Part shown: piece by piece, positions 1-6,222 of the stretch | How the letters are laid out: the number at the start of each line of letters is the position of its first letter | Position numbering within the stretch: position 1 is the stretch's first letter | Made by a program: the position numbers and the translations under genes | The notes under the pieces: generated by a model | What the model was told of the DNA's origin: nothing | Databases searched by the model: none | Seen by the model: only the letters and a program-made list of their open reading frames with translations | Source: Flavobacterium sp. | Lineage (GTDB): Bacteria > Bacteroidota > Bacteroidia > Flavobacteriales > Flavobacteriaceae | NCBI GenBank assembly: GCA_005792865.1 | Contig: SXQR01000243.1 | Span: 1 to 7,248 of the forward strand | DNA: 7,248 nt | Reading direction: 5' to 3'

Positions 1-78
1 CGGGTTTTTGTTGAATACGCCCAGATCGAGCGCAAGAAAAAGCGTGATGGTAGCCAGAAATAAAACCCAGATCAGCAT
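1..78 (-). CDS. TerC-family integral membrane protein, N-terminal fragment
   Basis: Reading the minus strand from an ATG at 78-76 gives 26 residues before the window ends. They form a hydrophobic first transmembrane segment (about residues 2-17) followed by ALDLGVFNKNP. The segment LALDLGVF just after the first helix is typical of the TerC/Alx family of multi-pass inner-membrane proteins, which are linked to tellurite resistance and, in better-studied members, manganese export and metal loading of secreted proteins. I chose this ATG because the only nearby in-frame alternative, a TTG eight codons upstream, overlaps the proposed -7 box at 104-97. The gene is divergent from glnN. Only the N-terminus is visible, so the family call rests on one short motif. 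The specific function and ion are unknown. Confidence 0.72.
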   Translation of the reverse strand, partial: MLIWVLFLATITLFLALDLGVFNKNP

Positions 79-96
79 GGTGGAAATTTTGTCGTA

Positions 97-104
97 CAAA
101 TATA
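97..104 (-). promoter_or_regulatory. -7 promoter box for the TerC-family gene
   Basis: On the minus strand this reads TATATTTG, a full match to the Bacteroidota -7 consensus TAnnTTTG. It lies 18 bases upstream of the ATG at 78, so the leader would be only about 10-15 bases. Short leaders without a Shine-Dalgarno are common in this phylum. No clear -33 TTG is seen at the usual 17-23 base spacing, so the box is plausible but not certain. Confidence 0.5.
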
Positions 105-151
105 AGCGAGTGCCGCGTGTCGGAAAAATTTGATTTTAAAAATAATTATCG

Positions 152-211
152 AGGGGTAAAGTTGTACTTTATCGTTATTTTTAAACAATACCCCTAAAAA
201 AATAGGGGGTA
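152..211. repeat. Overlapping inverted repeats upstream of glnN
   Basis: Three related segments lie in the divergent gap: AGGGGTA (152-158), TACCCCTA (189-196) and TAGGGGGTA (203-211). The middle one can pair with either neighbour: 7 bp with the first, or 8 bp with the third with one bulged G. Between the first two sits a separate perfect dyad, TAAAGT-tgt-ACTTTA (157-171). The cluster ends about 25 bases before the glnN -7 box, so it is more likely an upstream operator than part of the leader RNA. No poly-T run follows the hairpins, so a terminator is unlikely. The binding protein is unknown. Confidence 0.45.
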
Positions 212-218
212 CGCTTCT

Positions 219-235
219 ATAAAAAGAGTTTTTAT
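219..235. promoter_or_regulatory. Palindrome in the glnN promoter spacer
   Basis: ATAAAAA-gag-TTTTTAT is a perfect 7-bp inverted repeat with a 3-base centre. It ends one base before the proposed glnN -7 box at 237, so it occupies the spacer between the -7 box and any -33 element. That is a typical place for a repressor or spacer-binding regulator. Because it is pure A/T outside the centre, chance in AT-rich DNA is a real alternative. Confidence 0.35.
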
Positions 236-236
236 T

Positions 237-244
237 TACATTTG
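237..244 (+). promoter_or_regulatory. -7 promoter box for glnN
   Basis: TACATTTG matches the Bacteroidota -7 consensus TAnnTTTG exactly and lies 36 bases upstream of the glnN ATG at 281. Transcription would begin around 250, leaving a leader of about 30 bases. No TTG is visible at the expected -33 distance (about 211-217), so the promoter may need an activator, which would fit the dyads upstream. Confidence 0.55.
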
Positions 245-280
245 CCCATACAATAATAAACATCATCAAATATTCAGCGT

Positions 281-2464
281 ATGGCAACACTCCGATTTCA
301 GGCACTCAAAGATGCTGCAGGCCGTAAACCGGTAAAATTTGAAGAGACCGATCGCAAGTCAAAGATTTTCGGCGCCAATGTGTTCAACGATGCGGCGATG
401 AAGCAATTCCTGACATCGGACGCGTTCAAGGGCGTTCGGGACGCGATCCAGCACGGGACCAAGATTGACCGCAAACTGGCCGATTACATTGCGCTTGGCA
501 TGAAGGAATGGGCGCTGTCCAAGGGCGTGACCCATTATACGCACTGGTTCCAGCCGCTGACGGGAACGACTGCCGAGAAGCACGATGCCTTCTTCGAAAC
601 CGATTTTGAAGGCGGTTCGCTGGAGAAATTCGGCGGGGGGCAACTTGTCCAGCAGGAGCCCGATGCCTCGAGTTTTCCCAATGGTGGCATCCGCAACACT
701 TTCGAGGCGCGCGGTTACACGGCCTGGGATCCCACTTCGCCGGCCTTTATTTTCGGGACCACGCTGTGCATCCCCACGGTTTTTATCTCCTATACCGGCG
801 AGGCGCTGGATTACAAGACGCCGCTCCTGCGTGCGCTGCACTCGATCGACGAGGCCGCGACCGATGTTTGCCGCTACTTTGACAAGAATGTCCGCAAGGT
901 TACCGCGACCTTGGGCTGGGAACAGGAGTATTTCCTGGTGGACATCGCGCTCGCCGCTTCTCGCCCCGATATCATGATGACCGGCCGCACGCTGTTGGGC
1001 CACACGTCTGCCAAAGGCCAGCAACTCGACGATCATTATTTTGGTTCGATCCCGAGCCGCGTGCTTTCCTATATGCGGGACCTTGAGCAGGAGTGCATGT
1101 ACCTGGGCATACCGGTCAAGACCCGCCACAATGAGGTTGCACCCAATCAGTTTGAGCTCGCGCCAATATTTGAAGAGACCAACCTGGCGGTGGACCACAA
1201 CTCCCTGTTGATGGACGTCATGCAAAAAGTGGCCGAGCGCCACGATTTCAAGGTATTGTTTCACGAGAAGCCCTTCAAGGGCGTGAACGGATCGGGCAAG
1301 CACAACAACTGGTCCATGGCCACCGATACCGGCATCAACCTTTTGAGCCCGGGCAGGACGCCCATGAGCAACCTGCAGTTCCTCACCTTCTTCATCAACA
1401 CGATCAAGGCGGTGCACCAATACGAGGCGCTTCTGCGTGCGTCGATCGCATCGGCCAGCAATGACCACAGGCTTGGGGCGAACGAGGCGCCGCCGGCCAT
1501 CATATCGGTCTTCATCGGCCAGCAACTCACCAAGGTCCTGGCGGAACTTGAGGGCGTATCGTCAGGCAAGCTATCCCCCGAGGAAAAAACCGACCTTAAG
1601 CTCAATGTCGTGGGGAAAATTCCTGACGTGCTGCTGGACAACACCGACCGTAACCGTACTTCGCCTTTTGCCTTCACGGGCAACAAGTTTGAGTTCAGGG
1701 CAGTGGGTTCGTCGGCCAACTGCGCCAACTCCATGACCACGCTCAACGCCATCGTCGCCAAGCAGCTCCGCGATTTCAAGAACGAGGTGGACGCGCTGAT
1801 CGACAAGGGCATGAAGAAGGACGACGCCATCTTTAACGTGCTGCGCGAGTACATCAAGCAGTCCCGCGACATCCTTTTTGAGGGTGACGGTTACAGCGAT
1901 GCTTGGGAAGTCGAGGCGAAAAAACGCGGATTGACCAATTTCAAGACCACGCCCGAAGCCCTGAAGGCCCGTGTTTCAAAACAGGCGCTGGAACTCTTTG
2001 GCGAACTCAACATCATGAACCACGTTGAGGTGGAGGCGCGCTACGAGATCGAATTGGAGGAATACACCAAGAAAATCCAGATCGAGGGCCGCGTGCTGGG
2101 CGATATCGCCCGTAACCATGTGATCCCGACGGCCATCCGTTACCAGAACACGCTTATCGAGAACGTGCGCGGGTTAAAGGAGATCTTTGGTGCCGAATTC
2201 GAGAAGATCGGGAAGGAGCAGATCGTTTTGATCCGCGAGATATCCGAACACATTGCCGCCATCAATACACAGGTCGAGCAGATGACCGAGGCGAGAAAGA
2301 ACGCCAACGCCCTGACCGATGCACAGGAAATGGCCGAAGCTTACTGCAACGTGGTCAAGCCTTATTTCGAGGTGATCCGCAACCATTGCGACAAGCTCGA
2401 GTTGTTGGTGGACGACGAGATCTGGACACTGACCAAATATCGCGAACTGCTGTTCACGAAGTAA
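281..2464 (+). CDS. glnN: Glutamine synthetase type III (GSIII)
   Basis: This enzyme makes glutamine from glutamate, ammonia and ATP in the cytoplasm, the entry step of ammonia assimilation. At 727 residues it has the normal GSIII length, much longer than type I (about 470). Visible motifs, in order, are a GSIII-specific block with EPDASSFPNGGIRNTFEARG (residues 126-145), the metal-binding GWEQEYFLVD (212-221), NEVAPNQFELAP (284-295), the nucleotide/glutamate loop KPFKGVNGSGKHNNWSM (330-346), and the active-site stretch DRNRTSPFAFTGNKFEFR (456-473). The remaining part, about 560-727, is the helical GSIII-specific C-terminal region. GSIII proteins form dodecamers and are typical of Bacteroidota and cyanobacteria. 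The start is the first ATG after the -7 box at 237-244; there is no clear ribosome binding site. A hairpin terminator follows three bases after the stop, so the gene is probably transcribed alone. No defects are seen. Confidence 0.97.
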   Translation: MATLRFQALKDAAGRKPVKFEETDRKSKIFGANVFNDAAMKQFLTSDAFKGVRDAIQHGTKIDRKLADYIALGMKEWALSKGVTHYTHWFQPLTGTTAEKHDAFFETDFEGGSLEKFGGGQLVQQEPDASSFPNGGIRNTFEARGYTAWDPTSPAFIFGTTLCIPTVFISYTGEALDYKTPLLRALHSIDEAATDVCRYFDKNVRKVTATLGWEQEYFLVDIALAASRPDIMMTGRTLLGHTSAKGQQLDDHYFGSIPSRVLSYMRDLEQECMYLGIPVKTRHNEVAPNQFELAPIFEETNLAVDHNSLLMDVMQKVAERHDFKVLFHEKPFKGVNGSGKHNNWSMATDTGINLLSPGRTPMSNLQFLTFFINTIKAVHQYEALLRASIASASNDHRLGANEAPPAIISVFIGQQLTKVLAELEGVSSGKLSPEEKTDLKLNVVGKIPDVLLDNTDRNRTSPFAFTGNKFEFRAVGSSANCANSMTTLNAIVAKQLRDFKNEVDALIDKGMKKDDAIFNVLREYIKQSRDILFEGDGYSDAWEVEAKKRGLTNFKTTPEALKARVSKQALELFGELNIMNHVEVEARYEIELEEYTKKIQIEGRVLGDIARNHVIPTAIRYQNTLIENVRGLKEIFGAEFEKIGKEQIVLIREISEHIAAINTQVEQMTEARKNANALTDAQEMAEAYCNVVKPYFEVIRNHCDKLELLVDDEIWTLTKYRELLFTK

Positions 2465-2466
2465 TC

Positions 2467-2492
2467 AAAGCCCTGCAATAGCAGGGCTTTTT
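2467..2492 (+). terminator. Rho-independent terminator after glnN
   Basis: AAAGCCCTGC (2467-2476), loop AATA, GCAGGGCTTT (2481-2490) make a perfect 10-bp stem that continues into a run of Ts. It begins three bases after the glnN stop codon. The T-tail abuts the -33 element proposed for the next gene. Confidence 0.9.
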
Positions 2493-2494
2493 GT

Positions 2495-2524
2495 TTGAGG
2501 TGAAATAATAATAGCGTAAATTCG
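2495..2524 (+). promoter_or_regulatory. Promoter of the OmpA-like gene pair
   Basis: TTG at 2495-2497, 19 bases of spacer, then TAAATTCG at 2517-2524. The spacing and TTG match the Bacteroidota pattern TTG-N17-23-TAnnTTTG, and the -7 box has one mismatch (C for the third T). The leader to the ATG at 2546 would be about 15 bases. A promoter is expected here because a strong terminator lies immediately upstream. Confidence 0.5.
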
Positions 2525-2545
2525 TTTTGGTTCAAAATCTTCCCC

Positions 2546-3421
2546 ATGCGCCTGACCCTTGCAATCGTTTTGTTGTTTGCCCTTTCGGCGGAAGCCCAGC
2601 AGCAGTTTTCGGTTTATTTCGAATCGAACAAATTTGCGCTTACCCCTGCACAGGATGTCAGGCTGCAGGAATGGATGGCCGGGAGCGGCGCCGCAAAGGT
2701 TGTCGCCATCGGCGGCTATACCGATGAGGACGGGACGACAGGTTTCAACGATACGCTGGCGCGCCGGCGGGTGGACCACGTATTTGACAAGATAAAAGGC
2801 AGGGTGGCCATCCGCGACGATTTCAAGACCCGCAGTTTTGGCGAACAGCACCAGCAGTCGGCCGATAAATCCAGGAACCGGAAGGTGACCATCCACTATT
2901 TGACCCAAGCCGAACTCCCGCGCGAAAACGAGATCCTGGGCATCAGGGATGAACCCCCCGCGCCAAAACCACCGCGCACTTTCCCCTCCAAGATCCGCGT
3001 GCCCAATCCCGATGGCACCAAGACCGAATACGAGCTGGATACGCGGTTCATGATGGAACTCGACCAGGCCGAAAAAGGCGAAAAGTTGGCCATCAAAGAT
3101 TTGAATTTTAGGGTCAATACGTTTGCCATAGTCCCGGAATCGCGTGCGCGCCTTTACGAACTTTTGATCGTCATGCAGCAAAATCCGGCGCTAAAGATCG
3201 ATATCCAGGGACACCTTTGCTGCATGCCCACCGACCGGTTAAACCTCTCGACGCAGCGCGCCAAGGCAGTCTATAATTTTCTGGTGGCCAACGAGATATC
3301 AAAGAGCCGCTTGTCTTTCCAGGGATTTGGAAGCACCAAGCCCATTTACCCCATCCCTGAACAGGACGAGCAACAGCGGGCCGCGAACCGGCGTGTCGAA
3401 ATCTTTATCGTAGAAAACTGA
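2546..3421 (+). CDS. Secreted protein with two OmpA-like domains (paralogue 1)
   Basis: A 291-residue protein with a signal peptide (hydrophobic 5-15, likely signal-peptidase-I cleavage after AEA at 15-17), so it should reach the periplasm or outer membrane. Two OmpA C-terminal-like domains follow. The first (about 19-118) has VYFES at the start, GYTDEDG (57-63) with N68, a double Arg at 74-75, and NRKV (111-114). It keeps the Asp and Arg that contact peptidoglycan diaminopimelate in OmpA/Pal. A Pro-rich linker (EPPAPKPP, 136-143) leads to the second domain (about 178-291), which has N233, RA at 238-239, GFG and NRRVEI (281-286), but GHLCC (222-226) places Cys where the Asp should be. There is no visible beta-barrel or lipobox. 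The stop overlaps the next start by one base (TGATG), implying translational coupling. A peptidoglycan-associated envelope role is inferred from the domains; the exact function is unknown. Confidence 0.85.
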   Translation: MRLTLAIVLLFALSAEAQQQFSVYFESNKFALTPAQDVRLQEWMAGSGAAKVVAIGGYTDEDGTTGFNDTLARRRVDHVFDKIKGRVAIRDDFKTRSFGEQHQQSADKSRNRKVTIHYLTQAELPRENEILGIRDEPPAPKPPRTFPSKIRVPNPDGTKTEYELDTRFMMELDQAEKGEKLAIKDLNFRVNTFAIVPESRARLYELLIVMQQNPALKIDIQGHLCCMPTDRLNLSTQRAKAVYNFLVANEISKSRLSFQGFGSTKPIYPIPEQDEQQRAANRRVEIFIVEN

Positions 3422-4182
3422 TGCGGAAAATCCTGTCGGCCATCATGCTACTCGCGTTTGTTTGCGCCACGGGACAGCGGCTGGAAGTGTATTTTGAATT
3501 TGACCGCGACCACATCACCGAGGACGCGGCCACCCGGATCAACAATTTCGTGACGGCCAATGATGCGGCCGTTTCCAAGATCTATGGCTATTGCGACTGG
3601 AAAGGCTCCAATGCCTATAACGATTCGCTTTCCATGCGCCGCGTCGATGCGGTGTACAGGTTCCTGGTTTCCAAAGGGGTGAAGGTGAGGGATGATTACG
3701 AGTCGAAAGGCTTCGGAGAGGATTTTGACCAATCGCCCGTGCAATCGGAGAACCGCAAGGTCATCATTGAATTCGAGCGCCCGTCGGCACAACCCGAGAC
3801 CACGCTTACCGAAGCGATCAGGGGCCTGAAGCCTGGTGACAAGGTCCGGCTGAAGAACATCAATTTCCACAACAATTCGGCGGTCATCAGGACATCGTCG
3901 CAGCCAACGCTGTACGAGCTGCTGTGCATCATGGAGGACAACCCGACGCTCAAAATCGAGATCCAGGGGCACATCTGTTGCCAGCTAAGAGAGGACGTTA
4001 ACGACACCTCCACGGCACGGGCACGCGCCATCTACAATTTCCTGATCCGCAACAAGATCAACCGCAAGCGCCTTTCCTACAAGGGTTTCGGCATCAGCCA
4101 GCCCATCCATCCCATTCCCGAGAAGTCCGAGGCCGAAGCGGACGAGAACCGTCGGGTCGAGGTGATGGTGGTGGACCGGTGA
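3421..4182 (+). CDS. Secreted protein with two OmpA-like domains (paralogue 2)
   Basis: A 253-residue tandem paralogue of the preceding gene with the same layout: signal peptide (hydrophobic 5-15, probable cleavage after ATG at 16-18; C15 lacks a proper lipobox), first OmpA-like domain (about 20-118) with GYCDWKG (56-62) and N67, a short linker, and second OmpA-like domain (about 139-253) with GHICC (183-187), YNFL, GFG and NRRVEV (243-248). By eye the second domains of the two proteins are close to half identical, while the first domains have diverged more. The linker is shorter by roughly 40 residues and lacks the Pro-rich stretch. As in paralogue 1, the first domain keeps the peptidoglycan-contacting Asp (D59) and the second replaces it with Cys-Cys. 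It starts on the base where the upstream stop ends. The inferred role is periplasmic or outer-membrane peptidoglycan association, perhaps as a partner of paralogue 1. No terminator with a T-run follows. Confidence 0.85.
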   Translation: MRKILSAIMLLAFVCATGQRLEVYFEFDRDHITEDAATRINNFVTANDAAVSKIYGYCDWKGSNAYNDSLSMRRVDAVYRFLVSKGVKVRDDYESKGFGEDFDQSPVQSENRKVIIEFERPSAQPETTLTEAIRGLKPGDKVRLKNINFHNNSAVIRTSSQPTLYELLCIMEDNPTLKIEIQGHICCQLREDVNDTSTARARAIYNFLIRNKINRKRLSYKGFGISQPIHPIPEKSEAEADENRRVEVMVVDR

Positions 4183-4185
4183 GAA

Positions 4186-4279
4186 AAATTTGAGAATTTG
4201 AAAATGCGTCAATTTGAAATGGGGTGCGCCAATGTAGGTCCACCTTCTTGTTCGTGACAATTTTCAAATCTTCAAATCT
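4186..4279. repeat. Interrupted palindrome with 8-base-period repeats
   Basis: The left arm (4186-4205) carries AATTTGA at 4187 and 4195. The right arm (4260-4279) carries its complement TTCAAAT at 4263 and 4271. The arms match at 17 of 20 positions when inverted, and GTCA (4208-4211) with TGAC (4255-4258) extends the stem inward. A third AATTTGA lies at 4211-4217 inside the loop. The roughly 43-base loop is more GC-rich. No poly-T run follows, so it is not a standard terminator. It looks like a dispersed intergenic repeat or a palindromic element, which one copy cannot prove. Confidence 0.6.
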
Positions 4280-4302
4280 TCCAATTTTAAAATCTTAAGG
4301 AT

Positions 4303-4310
4303 TATCTTTG
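4303..4310 (+). promoter_or_regulatory. -7 promoter box for purM
   Basis: TATCTTTG is an exact match to TAnnTTTG and lies 15 bases upstream of the purM ATG at 4326. It overlaps the in-frame TTG at 4308, which argues against that TTG as the start codon. A -33 TTG is not evident at the expected distance; that region is the right arm of the palindrome. Confidence 0.6.
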
Positions 4311-4325
4311 CGCAAACACAACCAA

Positions 4326-5504
4326 ATGGACAACCAATCCGGGCAACGGTACGCGCAACGGGGTGTTTCGGCATCCAAGGAAGACGTGCATCGCGCCATC
4401 GAAAACATTGACAAGGGCCTTTTTCCCAGGGCATTCTGCAAGATCATACCGGACCATCTGACCGGCGATCAGGACTACTGCATCGTCATGCATGCCGATG
4501 GAGCAGGGACCAAGTCAGCGCTGGCCTACGCCTATTGGAAAGAAACGGGCGATCTGTCGGTCTGGAAAGGCATTGCACAGGATGCCCTCATCATGAACAT
4601 CGACGATCTGTTGTGCGTGGGCGCAACCGATCACATACTGCTCTCATCCACCATCGGGCGCAACAAGAACCTGATTCCGGGGGAGGTCATCGCCGCCATC
4701 ATCACCGGCACGGAAGAACTGATCGCGGAGCTTCGCAGCCATGGGGTCACGATCCATTCTACCGGTGGCGAGACTGCCGATGTAGGGGACCTTGTCCGCA
4801 CCATCATCGTCGATTCCACAGTTACGGCGAGAATCAAACGCGATAAAGTCATCGACAATGCCAACATCCGCCCCGGCGATGTGATCGTTGGACTGGCGTC
4901 TTTTGGGCAGGCGTCTTATGAATCGCAGTACAACGGCGGCATGGGCAGCAACGGGCTTACTTCTGCCAGGCATGATGTATTTGCCAAGGCGATCGCACAA
5001 AAATATCCGGAGACGTTCGATCCGGCCGTTCCTGAGGACCTGGTCTATTCGGGGCGGATGAACCTCACCGATCCCGTCCGCGATTCGCCGCTCGACGCAG
5101 GCAAACTCGTGCTTTCGCCCACACGGACCTATGCGCCGGTGGTCAAGAAAATACTGGAAAAATATAATCCGCAGGAGATTCACGGGATGGTGCATTGCAG
5201 CGGCGGTGCGCAGACCAAAGTCTTGCATTTTGTTGACAATGTACACGTGATCAAGGACAACCTATTTCCCGTCCCGCCACTATTCAGGCTGATCCACGAG
5301 CAGTCCGGCACAGCCTGGGCCGAAATGTACAAAGTGTTCAACTGCGGCCATCGCTTGGAATTTTACGTTCCGGAAGAGCTGGCCGCGGGCATCATAAAGA
5401 TTGCATCCGATTTCAGCGTAGAGGCCAGGATCGTGGGCAGGGTGGAGGCTTCTGAAGGAAAAAAACTGACCATCGAAAGCGAATTCGGGACCTTTATTTA
5501 TTAG
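4326..5504 (+). CDS. purM: Phosphoribosylformylglycinamidine cyclo-ligase (AIR synthase), Bacteroidota-type
   Basis: AIR synthase closes the imidazole ring of formylglycinamidine ribonucleotide using ATP, the fifth step of de novo purine synthesis, in the cytoplasm. The 392-residue product opens with RYAQRGVSASKEDVHRAI, which I recognise from PurM-annotated Bacteroidota proteins. It has the ATP-binding DGAGTKS (58-64), an acidic segment DALIMNIDD, STGGETADVGD (145-155), and SPTRTY (264-269). It is about 45 residues longer than classical PurM. Two C-terminal blocks differ from the classical form: HCSGGAQTK (290-298) where AHITGGG is usual, and FNCGHRLEF (338-346) where FNMGIG is usual. An alternative is therefore a PurM-superfamily paralogue with a related job. 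I chose the ATG at 4326 over an in-frame TTG at 4308 that lies within the -7 box. Its own promoter separates it from the OmpA-like genes. Confidence 0.8.
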   Translation: MDNQSGQRYAQRGVSASKEDVHRAIENIDKGLFPRAFCKIIPDHLTGDQDYCIVMHADGAGTKSALAYAYWKETGDLSVWKGIAQDALIMNIDDLLCVGATDHILLSSTIGRNKNLIPGEVIAAIITGTEELIAELRSHGVTIHSTGGETADVGDLVRTIIVDSTVTARIKRDKVIDNANIRPGDVIVGLASFGQASYESQYNGGMGSNGLTSARHDVFAKAIAQKYPETFDPAVPEDLVYSGRMNLTDPVRDSPLDAGKLVLSPTRTYAPVVKKILEKYNPQEIHGMVHCSGGAQTKVLHFVDNVHVIKDNLFPVPPLFRLIHEQSGTAWAEMYKVFNCGHRLEFYVPEELAAGIIKIASDFSVEARIVGRVEASEGKKLTIESEFGTFIY

Positions 5505-5592
5505 GAGCTGCGCTTTGACCGATTGCCTTAAGGGTTTATCAATGCCCGTTCGGCTAGATCGTCCATTGGCGAGCTGCTATCCGGTAGGAAAT

Positions 5593-6222
5593 ATGGAAAC
5601 ATTTAATTTTGACGATCCCATCATCCTTGAGAACGACCGGGTATTGATCCGGCCGCTCCTGCACGAGGATATCCACCACCTCGAGGCATTTGCGCTGGGA
5701 GAACCCGGAATCTGGACCTATTCGCTTATTAGCCCTGCGGGAAGCAGGGAGGCGATGGCCGCCTATATCGATTCGGCGGTCGCGGAGCGCGAGAACCATA
5801 CCGGCTATCCTTTCATCATTTATGACAAACAACTTGGCCGATATGCCGGCAGTACCCGATTTTACGACATCAGCCCCGCCAATGGCTACCTCCAATTGGG
5901 CTATACCTGGTATGGTTCCGAATTTTGCGGGACCGGTTTGAATACAAACTGTAAATTGTTGCTGCTGGACCATGCCTTTCAGGTATTGAAGGCGGAGCGC
6001 GTGGAATTTAGGGCGCACAACGGCAATGCGCGCAGCATCGCGGCGATGAAGTCCATCGGTTGCACGGTGGAGGGGATCCTGCGCTCGCATCTGCCGGGCC
6101 CTGACGGCGCAAGGCGCGATACGATCATATTCAGCATCATCCGGCCCGAATGGAACCGGCTGCGCGAAAAACTATTAAAGAAAATCAATGATGGAAGCAT
6201 TTCTCAAGAAAGGTATCGATAA
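5593..6222 (+). CDS. GNAT acetyltransferase, RimJ/RimL-like
   Basis: A 209-residue GNAT-fold enzyme expected to transfer acetyl from acetyl-CoA to an amine. The opening ENDRVLIRPLLHEDI matches the first strand and helix of RimJ/RimL-type (Acetyltransf_3) proteins. The acetyl-CoA loop is YTWYGSEFCGTGLNT (104-118), where GTGLN stands in for the common GKGxA. VEFRAHNGNARSIAAMKSIGC (about 138-158) then EGILR is the usual C-terminal half of this family. RimJ/RimL enzymes act on ribosomal-protein N-termini, but many relatives have other substrates, so none is assigned. The frame is open back to a TTG at 5515, but the residues before 5593 do not resemble the family and AGGAA (5586-5590) precedes this ATG, so I start here. 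The 88 bases after purM hold no clear terminator or -7 box, so co-transcription is likely. Confidence 0.85.
   Translation: METFNFDDPIILENDRVLIRPLLHEDIHHLEAFALGEPGIWTYSLISPAGSREAMAAYIDSAVAERENHTGYPFIIYDKQLGRYAGSTRFYDISPANGYLQLGYTWYGSEFCGTGLNTNCKLLLLDHAFQVLKAERVEFRAHNGNARSIAAMKSIGCTVEGILRSHLPGPDGARRDTIIFSIIRPEWNRLREKLLKKINDGSISQERYR

Noticed and set aside
72..305. Minus-strand open frame across the terC-glnN gap
   Set aside because: It translates AT-rich regulatory DNA into low-complexity hydrophobic and Lys/Phe residues, and it covers two promoters and the dyads.
359..1525. Long open frame of 388 codons on the minus strand within glnN
   Set aside because: It is fully antisense to a clear glutamine synthetase. 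Third-position G/C bias in glnN removes stops from this frame, and the translation is Arg/His-rich with no recognisable domain.
2465..3181. Minus-strand open frame of 238 codons across the first OmpA-like gene
   Set aside because: It is antisense to a gene with clear domains, and its composition looks like a shadow frame. It would also start within the coding gene and run through a promoter and terminator.
4308..4325. TTG at 4308 as the purM start
   Set aside because: It overlaps the exact -7 box TATCTTTG, so it should not be transcribed. The family-like sequence begins after the ATG at 4326.
4644..5246. Minus-strand open frame of 200 codons in purM
   Set aside because: It is a shadow of a conserved enzyme gene, with no motif or start context.
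5505..5577. Direct repeat GAGCTGC at 5505 and 5571, and palindrome CCTTAAGG at 5526-5533, between purM and the acetyltransferase
   Set aside because: They are too short to separate from chance, with no promoter or terminator feature attached.
5515..5592. Upstream TTG at 5515 or ATG at 5542 as the acetyltransferase start
   Set aside because: The extra residues do not look like any GNAT N-terminus, and a purine-rich AGGAA precedes the ATG at 5593. An extension cannot be strictly ruled out.
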